NCBI GenBank assembly: GCA_022565695.1
Contig: JAIUME010000005.1
Location: forward strand, 176,803 to 240,802
Direction of reading: 5' to 3'
Source of the DNA: Alcanivorax sp.
Lineage (GTDB): Bacteria; Pseudomonadota; Gammaproteobacteria; Pseudomonadales; Alcanivoracaceae
Length of the DNA stretch: 64,000 nt
Under the pieces are notes generated by a model. That model saw only the letters and a list, made by a program, of their open reading frames with translations. It searched no databases and had not been told where the DNA came from. Both the position numbers and the translations under genes were made by a program. Below, piece after piece: positions 53,401 through 60,167 of this stretch; positions within the stretch are counted from its first letter, which is position 1; the number at the start of each line of letters is the position of its first letter.

Positions 53401-54031
53401 CGATCAGGTGGGCATCCACCACGCCGTCCGGGCCTTCCAGCGCCACGCTGCTGCCGTAATTGACCGTGGTTCTATCCAGCGGCTGGTTGAACTGCAGGCG
53501 GAAGCTGGAGAAATCCAGGATTGGCAGGCTTGTGCCGTCCGGGATCTTGCGCAGCAGCTCGAAATTATCGAAGTTGCCACTACCGTCCGGGGCGCCGGTC
53601 ACCAACGCGCGCGGGCCTTCACTCAGTCCTTTAGTGGTAAAGGTCAGCGTGCGCGGTTGCGCATCACCTTTCTCCAGGGTGATGCCGTCGATCTCAACGG
53701 AATACTGGGAGCGTGGTGTCAGGCGCTCATTCGGCGTCAACACTAGACCCTGGCCATCGCCAATGCCGGTTTCGATGCTGTATGGCACCTCATCGCCAGC
53801 AGCATCACGCAGAGTGATGAACATTTCAGGGTTGGAATCCATGACCGGGCTGCTGAATCGCAGCACGATCGGCGCCGGGGTCGGCACCTCCACCTGCTCA
53901 TGTGCCGGATAGGCATACATGAGGCCTTGCCGGCTTGCCTCCAGCTCCGGGCTCGGCCCCACCGTCGCTTCGTCGCTGCCGCAAGCCACAAGGCCCAATG
54001 CCACAGCGCTTATTATTAGATGCTTTTTCAT
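50471..54031 (-). CDS. Very large Ig-like domain lipoprotein
   Basis: This 1186-residue lipoprotein (MKKHLIISAVALGLVAC lipobox) begins with bacterial Ig-like domains of the SbsA/Big_5 type: VPTPAPIVLRFSSPVMDSNP and LRFQLNQPLDRTTV-like repeats, each with a threonine/proline-rich strand. Similar units recur near residues 470-560 and 690-770. A Cys-rich stretch (about 880-960, with CSADDPNCYDPDG) may bind calcium or form disulfides. It is 40 bp upstream-coupled to the FadL-type gene, transcribed after it. A surface or periplasmic partner for hydrophobic substrate uptake is inferred from this pairing. Confidence 0.82.
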   Translation of the reverse strand: MKKHLIISAVALGLVACGSDEATVGPSPELEASRQGLMYAYPAHEQVEVPTPAPIVLRFSSPVMDSNPEMFITLRDAAGDEVPYSIETGIGDGQGLVLTPNERLTPRSQYSVEIDGITLEKGDAQPRTLTFTTKGLSEGPRALVTGAPDGSGNFDNFELLRKIPDGTSLPILDFSSFRLQFNQPLDRTTVNYGSSVALEGPDGVVDAHLIVHGPYMTVDPKEDLTPGVEYTLSLQSDITSTYGETFASNSYTFTPLDSGSRSVMTQEVAAGTNVSMLTGKPVNMVPLEAVLLGDDNQTQQSGFLQAELAHIPSHPDFVPLRIKRGSMLSGTDMEVLIGGEVPSGFSSGEVKIHFISDAVGYLEENPYSEADNARRQLRLFMDVAITAEDPRANGAVTQDLMHLELIGTAEIRDGRLTADAVSVAEPRVLGSEDARSVLSFFMQSEVGGNATDIAYDSLLEIQSWSPGEDLKGFLPSEPAIIRFNRPVDMDDIQSLVTVRENGQLIDVGMRTSGSSLVITPEQGFKRSVQTAANGVDRYEYTIELSAGLADMLGGTLGVPHLFEFEMPVEVTLADQYQWQLDPMTGAPSLIGPDETDVTVRSPMITSVYPGYPCALADIPVDLASGMTANCRGGLEDIYHRLHHVVQGSGNQHVQHIPHKLPDDILPLTRLPANRPVIAIFTKPIAAESVVLGQSFKVETVDEWGGGLEEVPGQVSVDGRKVTFWPEEPWEVDTFYRYVLGSNGDRHSSAATCDGSQAICSVDGLPIQTQLHEITLMQHPGSERRNNPDARLHDLLYQDANAPDGGGVDLVQYFKGGESTKQVLQVLNTPSVDTNANLIHDRNSDARLDLTPRPYFYLDALPFNMYTVEEDGAENQPPLAAACSADDPNCYDPDGLLPPWNSTKILPGVLQPADVGEEVCDPSDPDCRDLPYCDVTNPYCQYLIPVVNIGCGITISFGGTFDLEACPEDKFTYITSDLIAEVGEYDDALGGVPVTIWPGQIMATSLPMTAPLQLGPGITYGFDSGAQVMRMRYAKHADDTCEESAEDGRVCVRDQPIQAVITQRVGSNGESYPHISTTLDVYVDAIGLEENIEPLLNLINQTALQGRVTSDMTSVPVTLELEGEVYFNDDGTMRVEMENTNMVEIGVGIKGLLPFDNQESESLPMSWSILEIPEGGTRVQYLSEIIK

Positions 54032-54071
54032 TTCGCCTCTCCTTGTTACTTCAGGCTCAGAATTTTGTGGC

Positions 54072-55403
54072 TCAGAATTTGAGCGTCATACTGCCGGCGA
54101 ATACATGTACGTTGCCCTTGGCACGTACCGTTTCCAGGTAGGTGTTGTCTTCGTCAGCCAGGTCAAAGTCGCGGCCTTTCAGGTAGTGAGTCTGATAGCC
54201 GAAGTCCATTTGCACCGGATAAGCCATGAACGGCAGATTATTGGCGGTCAGGCTAAGGCCCACGCCAAAAACCACGCGGTCATTATCAAGATAGTTCACG
54301 CCCGGATTGCGACGGCTGCCCAGCGGGGATTCTTCCCAGGCGGCACCGGCCTTGACGGTGAAGTTTTCAGTGACGTCATGGGCCACACCTACACGCGGGA
54401 TCACGATGTCGTGGAACTTCACATTGCCCTGGTCACGGATCGTGTCTCTCTGGAACTCTCTGCTCAGGCGTTGCCAGGTCTGGTACTCCCCGGAAACACC
54501 AACGCGGGTCTGGCCGTTGAATTCATACTGCACACCCAGGCTGGTGATCTCTGGCTGGAAGGAATCAATGGCCTTGATGGCCAGTTCAAGCCCTGGTCCG
54601 GTGATGGTGCCTGGAATTTCCGCTTCGGCGTCTACACGCACCTGCGTGTTGGAGTAGCCCCGGTAGCCAAGGGCGATGTCCAGGTTATCCATCCAGCAGG
54701 TCTGAGTGGCGCAAAAGGTTTCCCCGACATTCATATCCAGGCCGATGATGGGGCGCAGCACTGGCTCGGCGGTAACATTTAGGCGCTCGCTCTCGGTATT
54801 GCCCGCGAGGTCTGTCGTGACGTAAAGCTTGGCATCACTGTGCAGTGTCAGCCGCAGGGCAGCACCGAAATTGATACCCCGCCACAGTTGGGTCCCGAAG
54901 CCGATGGACAGAAACAGGGGCTGACGTCCGTACTCGAGGAACTGTCCGGAATCAGAGGTTTCAGCACTGAAGGCCATCATTTCCTGAGCGTACTTTTCTG
55001 AACCGAGCATGAAGCCGAGATAGAGCGGGTGACGGAATGTGGTCAGGTCGGTGAGATCGGTCTTCAGGCCCAGCATCAGTTGCTGGGAAGGCGTGCTGTT
55101 GATGGTGCTGCCATCGCGTTGCGCGGGGAAAGGGCCCCCACGGCTGTGCGCTTTCAGGTCGTGCTCGGCATGGAACACAGCGCCGGTCAGCTCGCTGCGC
55201 GAATCCCGCGCCAGTGCTGCCGGGTTGTAGTAAGTGGCTGAAGCCTGGTTATTGAACAATGAGAGAGCCTGCGCGGTCGCAATATCATGTGGCAAAATGC
55301 CATAAGTCGAAGGCGCGTTGCCCATGCTGGCGGTTGCGGCGGAGCCCATAGACAGCAAAACGCCGGCACCCAGCAGGATGCCTCCGGTACGTGATATCCC
55401 CAT
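54072..55403 (-). CDS. FadL/OmpP1-type outer-membrane transport protein
   Basis: The 443-residue product has a signal peptide ending near ATA-SMG and a short N-terminal hatch (FNNQASATYYNPAALARDSR, typical of the FadL NPA motif). A 14-stranded barrel follows, ending in the Phe signal VHVFAGSMTLKF. FadL proteins carry long-chain fatty acids, alkanes and aromatics across the outer membrane. The start at 55403 follows GAGGAGATATTCAG. Its neighbour is the giant Ig-like lipoprotein, in the same transcription unit. In an AlkB-bearing organism, hydrocarbon or fatty acid uptake is likely. Confidence 0.9.
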   Translation of the reverse strand: MGISRTGGILLGAGVLLSMGSAATASMGNAPSTYGILPHDIATAQALSLFNNQASATYYNPAALARDSRSELTGAVFHAEHDLKAHSRGGPFPAQRDGSTINSTPSQQLMLGLKTDLTDLTTFRHPLYLGFMLGSEKYAQEMMAFSAETSDSGQFLEYGRQPLFLSIGFGTQLWRGINFGAALRLTLHSDAKLYVTTDLAGNTESERLNVTAEPVLRPIIGLDMNVGETFCATQTCWMDNLDIALGYRGYSNTQVRVDAEAEIPGTITGPGLELAIKAIDSFQPEITSLGVQYEFNGQTRVGVSGEYQTWQRLSREFQRDTIRDQGNVKFHDIVIPRVGVAHDVTENFTVKAGAAWEESPLGSRRNPGVNYLDNDRVVFGVGLSLTANNLPFMAYPVQMDFGYQTHYLKGRDFDLADEDNTYLETVRAKGNVHVFAGSMTLKF

Positions 55404-55869
55404 CTGAATATCTCCTCGATTTCTTATTCGCGAATTGTTTTTGCAACATGCGTAGCGCCGCATGCTCCAGCTTATACCTGCCAAGCCACGCACATTTTTT
55501 GGTAAGCCTGCGAGGTCTATCACAGCCTAGTAACTCGGCAAGCAAACTAAAACGCCAAAAAAGGAAAACCTGCGTTGATTGTATTTGCTGTTGTGGGAAC
55601 CACTGATCGGATGGTAGAAAATGGGACGTATCGCATTGCGAAAAGTATGTGCTATAAGAATATTTTGGCCTGCCTCTGAAGCATATTCGTGTGCGGCATA
55701 TGCTGAGCCTTTATTTTTAGTGAATGATATATAAAACATGGCATAAAAAAGTGATATCAAAGTGCCATCATTTTTAAATCATTCCTTATTTTTCAGTCAG
55801 TAACGGGGACCCTTAACCGAAAGGAAAAGCAGTGTTAATTCGCTGCGCCAATAATAAAGGGAACGTCCG
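55404..55869. other. Divergent promoter region between FadL and LysR genes
   Basis: A 466-bp gap whose central part (about 55560-55800) is AT-rich. It must hold promoters for the FadL/Ig-like operon leftward and the LysR gene rightward. No clear operator was identified, and no small gene was supported. Confidence 0.5.
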
Positions 55870-56784
55870 ATGAATCGTATAACTGACCTCGATGTGTTCG
55901 TCGCCATCGTCAAGGAAGGCACCATTGCGGGTGCAGCCCGACGTATCAACATGGCCCCTGCGTCTGTCAAGAAACGTATGGATCGCCTGGAGTCCGATCT
56001 TGGCACCCAGCTGTTGCACCGTAGCCCGCGCGCCAACCGCATGACCGAAGTGGGTTACCGATTGTATCAACGGCTCGCTGGCATTCTTGATGAGCTGGAT
56101 GATGCCGTCACCACGGTGCATCGCTACGGCCAGACAGCCATGGGCACGCTGCGCCTGGTCATCTCGACCAGCCTGAAGCGGCGGGTGTTTGAAAGTGTGG
56201 TCGCTGAGTTCTGCGATATGTACCCGAAAGTAACAATCGAAATGCAGTTCGATGATCGGCATGTGGATTTTGTCCGCGATGGCTGTGATGTGGCGGTGGT
56301 GCTGGGCCGGCCTTCGGATTCCAATCTGGTGGCCAAGAAGTTGTTCGATAACCCCTGCTATCTGTGCACCACGCCGGAGTATCTGGCGGCGGCCGGGCCG
56401 ATCACTGATGCGTCACAGCTGCGGCATCATCAGTGCCTGGTGCTGGATTGCGAGGGTTCGTTCAAGGAAACCTGGCCGTTTCGGACTGCCACGGGCACTC
56501 GCACTACACACGTAAAGGGTAATTTGTTTACCAACAGCATCGACGTGCTCTACGGCTGGGTAATGGGCGGGATGGGCATCGCAGTGTTGAACAACGAGCA
56601 AACCAGGGCCGATATCCGGGCCGGGCGGCTGGTGCACTTGTTGCCGGAGTACACGCTGCCGAATCTGGACTATTACATGGTGTATGGCAGCCGCAAGTCG
56701 TTGCCGGCGCGAACGCGGCAGTTTGTGCGATATGCCGAGAGCCAGCTGCTGCCAGGTGGACGTGAGCCGCAGCCGCCCGCCTGA
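55870..56784 (+). CDS. LysR-family transcriptional regulator
   Basis: This 304-residue regulator has a typical LysR HTH (DLDVFVAIVKEGTIAGAARR, then INMAPASVKKRMDRLESDLG) and a substrate-binding domain with GTLRLVISTSLKRRV. It is divergent from the FadL/Ig-like operon, so regulation of that operon is likely though not proven. It is followed by a DUF3301 gene 24 bp later on the same strand. Confidence 0.88.
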   Translation: MNRITDLDVFVAIVKEGTIAGAARRINMAPASVKKRMDRLESDLGTQLLHRSPRANRMTEVGYRLYQRLAGILDELDDAVTTVHRYGQTAMGTLRLVISTSLKRRVFESVVAEFCDMYPKVTIEMQFDDRHVDFVRDGCDVAVVLGRPSDSNLVAKKLFDNPCYLCTTPEYLAAAGPITDASQLRHHQCLVLDCEGSFKETWPFRTATGTRTTHVKGNLFTNSIDVLYGWVMGGMGIAVLNNEQTRADIRAGRLVHLLPEYTLPNLDYYMVYGSRKSLPARTRQFVRYAESQLLPGGREPQPPA

Positions 56785-56808
56785 GCCCCGAATGGGGTAA
56801 GATGCGGC

Positions 56809-57153
56809 ATGAGCCTTTTTAATATGAACCTCTTTCAGCTGCTGTGTTTGTTCATGGCACTCGCCGCTGGTGCGCTGATCTGGCGTGGCCAGGGGGTACG
56901 TGAGCGCGCACTCGCTGCCACGCGGCAGCGCTGCGAACGTGAGGGGCTGGTGCTGCTGGATCAGTCTGTGGCGCTGCACCGGGTACGCCCGGCGCGGGAC
57001 GAGAATGGGCGCCTGTGCATGCGGCGGGTGTATCAGTTCGAATTTACCGTCACCGGCGGCGAGCGTTATCGTGGCGACACCACCATGCTGGGTTTGCGCC
57101 TGGCAAAGATCCTGTTGCCGCCCTACCGTGTTGTTGAGGAACACAACGTGTGA
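56809..57153 (+). CDS. DUF3301-family membrane protein
   Basis: The 114-residue protein has one N-terminal membrane segment (LFQLLCLFMALAAGALIWR) followed by RGQGVRERALAATRQRCERE and GLVLLDQSVALHRVRPARDE. A beta-rich C-terminal half contains RRVYQFEFTVTGGERYRGD. This is the DUF3301 pattern, small gammaproteobacterial membrane proteins of unknown role. Confidence 0.85.
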   Translation: MSLFNMNLFQLLCLFMALAAGALIWRGQGVRERALAATRQRCEREGLVLLDQSVALHRVRPARDENGRLCMRRVYQFEFTVTGGERYRGDTTMLGLRLAKILLPPYRVVEEHNV

Positions 57154-57288
57154 AAGCCGACTTGTGACATGGTTCGTATCAACCCCCGTGACAAAGCCCG
57201 CCGGGGTGCAGTAATCTGCTACCAGTTTGCGACGCAGGATGCGCTCGCAACAGAAACCTGAAAACAACATACGTACAAGGAGGTCACC

Positions 57289-57903
57289 ATGAAATGGCTG
57301 GTATTGCCCAGCGTTGTCTCGACGCGCGCTGAATCCATTGATCCCGATCTGCTCTGCTCCCGGCTCAGCATCACCACGACGCCGTCCATGCCCTACGACA
57401 TGGCTTATCCCGGTAATCACCGCGCCAGCTACCATTATCCCTTTGTGATCCTGCATATGCCGCGCAATGCGCTCGCGCCCGTGGTGGAAGCGATTGGCAG
57501 CGCCGAGCCGCCCTGTGTCAATGCCCTGTTGAGCGTTACCGGATCAGTGCTCAGTGGCCGCAGTGTGGGCGGTGCCGGGCCGGGCGCTGGCACCAGAATG
57601 GGGTCTGTCATCGGCACCGTGCTGTACCAGGCTGCAAAGTGGTCGTTACCGATTTTCAGCGAGGCGCACCCGCTCAAGGACAACGGGCTGGATATCCTGT
57701 TTTCCCGGCATTATTTCGGGACACGGCAGATCGGCATGGATGTCACCATCCCGCCCTACCCCGGCGTGCCTACGCCGGTCTGGCGGATCTTCATTGATGC
57801 CCTGATGCAGCAGGCCTGCGGTGCCGATACCGCGCATCCGCTGACGCCCGACCCCACAGTGCGGCGGACGCCTGACGATCTGTATGCCTTCTTGCGGCGT
57901 TGA
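57289..57903 (+). CDS. Protein of unknown function
   Basis: A 204-residue protein with an ATG after AAGGAGGTCACC, a strong ribosome-binding site. Segments include YDMAYPGNHRASYHYPFVIL, a Gly-rich stretch (SGRSVGGAGPGAGTRMGSVI) and QIGMDVTIPPYPGVPTPVWR. No signal peptide or HTH is seen. The Gly-rich centre could be a nucleotide-type loop but matches no known motif. Confidence 0.65.
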   Translation: MKWLVLPSVVSTRAESIDPDLLCSRLSITTTPSMPYDMAYPGNHRASYHYPFVILHMPRNALAPVVEAIGSAEPPCVNALLSVTGSVLSGRSVGGAGPGAGTRMGSVIGTVLYQAAKWSLPIFSEAHPLKDNGLDILFSRHYFGTRQIGMDVTIPPYPGVPTPVWRIFIDALMQQACGADTAHPLTPDPTVRRTPDDLYAFLRR

Positions 57904-57924
57904 GCGCCCAGGGCATGGGCCAGA

Positions 57925-58497
57925 TCAGCGGCCCAGCATATCGCGCTTGAGGGAATCCTGGATGGGGTCTTCGCCCAGGTAGATACCGAACAGCACTCGC
58001 TTGAAATCCAGGCCTTCGATCACCCGCAGGGTGTCATCGTTGCGCAGGAAGCGGGTGCCTTCGTCGGGGCGGTAGATAAAGCGGAAGACATCACCTTTCC
58101 TGATCTCGGTGTCCGCCATTTCCTCGCGCAGTTTGTCGAGGAACTCCGCGTAGTCCGGATAATCCTCACCGGCGGATTTGCGGAACCCCTCTTCGATGGA
58201 GTCCATGAAGCGCTCTTGCGTGACGCGCGAGGAGGTGATGGTGAGCTGTACGGCCTGCACTTCGTCACGACCGATGATCTCTTCAGGGTCGTCTGTCCGC
58301 GATGGCAGATAAAGGCCCGCAACATAGACGTTCATGAAGTACTTGTTGCGCTCACCTTCCCCGTTGAGGGTCAGCGTGACGTCATCAACGGTCATCTTCT
58401 CAGGCAGGTTCGCCGCTGTGGCCTGGCCGCCTGCCAGCAAGAGGGCAATGAGGCCGACGATCTGCAAGCCGATAATCTGCGAAAAAGCGCGGTGCAT
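57925..58497 (-). CDS. Chalcone isomerase-like periplasmic protein
   Basis: This 190-residue product has a signal peptide (IGLQIVGLIALLLAGGQATA) and a chalcone isomerase-like domain (LTLNGEGERNKYFMNVYVAG, LYLPSRTDD, QAVQLTITSSRVTQERF, FDKRVLFGIYLGEDPIQDSL-like end). Bacterial members of this fold bind fatty acids or small ligands rather than isomerising chalcones. It begins at 58497 after GGGGAGAACACT. Confidence 0.85.
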   Translation of the reverse strand: MHRAFSQIIGLQIVGLIALLLAGGQATAANLPEKMTVDDVTLTLNGEGERNKYFMNVYVAGLYLPSRTDDPEEIIGRDEVQAVQLTITSSRVTQERFMDSIEEGFRKSAGEDYPDYAEFLDKLREEMADTEIRKGDVFRFIYRPDEGTRFLRNDDTLRVIEGLDFKRVLFGIYLGEDPIQDSLKRDMLGR

Positions 58498-58594
58498 AGT
58501 GTTCTCCCCTGAATACTTGATGCTGATGTCTGAAGCGTGAGACCCACGCCGCAAGCAGCATGTTCCGCTGCCTGTGGGGTATAGCGCAGCGATT

Positions 58595-58990
58595 TCAGTG
58601 TTTTACAGTCAGGCTTTCCAGTTTGGCGCGCTTGTCCGGCGGCAGGGGGGCGGAACGCTGGGTGGCATGATCAAAGTACACCTGCACTGCCCTGCCCCGG
58701 GCGACACAGGCACCGTTTTGCCAGGCTTCCTGGCAGACATGGAATGAGCTGTTGCCCAAGCTGTCGATCCAGGTACGTATCTCGACATCCGTGCCGTAGT
58801 AGATCTGCGCCACGAAATCCACTTCGATGCGCGCCAGGATCAGCGGCATGGTCTTGGGATCATCGGGATCGGCGAACATTTCGAACACGGTGGCGCGTCC
58901 GGTTTCGAACCAGCCCGCCACGACGGTGTTGTTGATATGGCCGAAGGCATCGGTTTCATAGAAACGGGGGACAAGTGTCAGGCTGTGCAT
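58595..58990 (-). CDS. Acyl-CoA thioesterase (4-hydroxybenzoyl-CoA thioesterase family)
   Basis: The 131-residue protein is a single hot-dog domain. It has VPRFYETDAFGHINNTVVAG (the catalytic Asp in ETDAFGHINN), then FEMFADPDDPKTMPLILARI and VDFVAQIYYGTDVEIRTWI. These enzymes hydrolyse acyl-CoA to free acid and CoA. I start it at 58990. It is monocistronic and converges on no neighbour. Confidence 0.9.
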   Translation of the reverse strand: MHSLTLVPRFYETDAFGHINNTVVAGWFETGRATVFEMFADPDDPKTMPLILARIEVDFVAQIYYGTDVEIRTWIDSLGNSSFHVCQEAWQNGACVARGRAVQVYFDHATQRSAPLPPDKRAKLESLTVKH

Positions 58991-59213
58991 CCGGGCTCCT
59001 GGTGCGGGAAAGAGGCCGCTGAGTATACCCGCTTGCGACGCTCCATCCGGGCCGAAATGCCGCTTCCGACCGCACAGATGCCCGACATTCTCGAACACCT
59101 CCTGTTTTGTGAATCCAGTTCATATATTATCAGGCAACGAGCAATTGGCCCGGCTTCATAGGGGCCATTGTTCTGATCAGGGCCATGCCTGTACTTTTTT
59201 CCGGGGGAACATC

Positions 59214-59498
59214 ATGAAAGCCATCTGGCAAGGACACCTCATTGCCCAGAGCAACCACACCGTCGTGCTCGGCGGGCACCACTACTTCCCGATTGACTGC
59301 GTCGACCAGCAATATCTGGTCGACAGCCCACGGCGCGGTGAAAACCGTATCGCCGGGGCGCTGCGCTATTACCACCTGCAATCGCCAGAGGGCCTGCGCG
59401 AGCAGGATGCCGCCTGGCGCGTGGTGGCCCCCCAGGGGGACATGGCGATTCTGGCTGACCATATCGCGTTCGAATTCTGCGTTGACGTGGTCAGCTGA
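59214..59498 (+). CDS. DUF427-family protein
   Basis: This 94-residue protein matches DUF427: MKAIWQGHLIAQSNHTVVLG, HYFPIDCVDQQYL, RIAGALRYYHL, and VVAPQGDMAILADHIAFEF. The fold is a small beta barrel of unknown activity. The ATG follows GGGGGAACATC. It lies just ahead of the ribbon-helix-helix regulator gene, 48 bp from its start. Confidence 0.88.
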   Translation: MKAIWQGHLIAQSNHTVVLGGHHYFPIDCVDQQYLVDSPRRGENRIAGALRYYHLQSPEGLREQDAAWRVVAPQGDMAILADHIAFEFCVDVVS

Positions 59499-59503
59499 CA
59501 CGC

Positions 59504-59522
59504 TGTAGTATTTTGTACTACA
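59504..59522 (+). promoter_or_regulatory. Operator 1 of the ribbon-helix-helix regulator (predicted)
   Basis: TGTAGTA and TACTACA form a perfect 7-bp inverted repeat with a 5-bp spacer, 24 bp upstream of the regulator start codon. The right half, TTTGTACTACA, recurs exactly before the AarF kinase gene. Autoregulation is inferred. Confidence 0.6.
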
Positions 59523-59546
59523 TCAATGATCGGTCAGGTCACCGCC

Positions 59547-60062
59547 ATGACAACAGGCAGCAAGACAGATGACAGCACCCGCGCCCGCCGGGGGCGCAAG
59601 CCCGCCGAAGAGGCCGACCGCAAGGATCGTGTGATCCAGACCCGGGTGCCCCGGGACCTGGAAACCACCCTGAAAGACGCTGCCGAGCGTGAGCGCGTCA
59701 GTGTCTCGCACCTGATCCGCCATGTGCTGGAGGACACCTTCAACCTGGTCGACAACATCGTTGCCGATTCCGCCAGCCTGGTGGGCAATGTAACCCGGGA
59801 CGCCAAGCGGCTTGCTGCCTCCGCCCGGGGCGAGCGCGCCAATGGTGCCGCGCCGCGTGTGCCCGCCGCCCAGGGTGGCGACGAAGCCGCCACCCTGCTG
59901 GAGACCGTGGATGCCTGGCAGGATGTGATCATCAACCGCGCCGACCACTGTGTGCAGTGTGGCGTGGCGCTCAAGCGCGGGCAGCGGGCCTTTCGGGGCC
60001 TCAGCAGTGTGCCTGGCGCGCCGGCGGTCTGGCTGTGCGGTGACTGCATCAGCACCTTGTAA
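59547..60062 (+). CDS. Ribbon-helix-helix regulator with C-terminal zinc ribbon
   Basis: The 171-residue protein has a basic N-terminus, a ribbon-helix-helix domain (RVIQTRVPRDLETTLKDAAE, then RVSVSHLIRHVLEDTFNLVD) and a Gly/Ala-rich linker. A C-terminal Cys-pair motif (HCVQCGVALKRGQRAF and WLCGDCISTL) should bind zinc. The start at 59547 has AGGTCACC upstream, unlike an ATG 21 bases earlier. Shared 11-bp sites before this gene and before the AarF gene suggest that it controls both. A strong terminator follows it. Confidence 0.75.
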   Translation: MTTGSKTDDSTRARRGRKPAEEADRKDRVIQTRVPRDLETTLKDAAERERVSVSHLIRHVLEDTFNLVDNIVADSASLVGNVTRDAKRLAASARGERANGAAPRVPAAQGGDEAATLLETVDAWQDVIINRADHCVQCGVALKRGQRAFRGLSSVPGAPAVWLCGDCISTL

Positions 60063-60084
60063 TCGCTACGTAATTTGATAGCCC

Positions 60085-60108
60085 GGCGCTCCGCGAGCGC
60101 CATTTTTT
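60085..60108 (+). terminator. Rho-independent terminator of the regulator gene
   Basis: GGCGCTC and GAGCGCC pair over a 3-nt loop, followed by A then TTTTTT. It separates the regulator transcript from the AarF gene, which therefore needs its own promoter. Confidence 0.85.
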
Positions 60109-60116
60109 CACCCTGA

Positions 60117-60129
60117 TTTGTACTACAAA
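60117..60129 (+). promoter_or_regulatory. Operator 2, upstream of the AarF kinase gene (predicted)
   Basis: TTTGTA-C-TACAAA is a perfect 13-bp palindrome, and its first 11 bases equal the right half of operator 1. It ends 38 bp before the AarF start codon, in the promoter region. Confidence 0.6.
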
Positions 60130-60167
60130 ATATGACATTTTCCCAGGACAGGAAAGAGGACAACACC

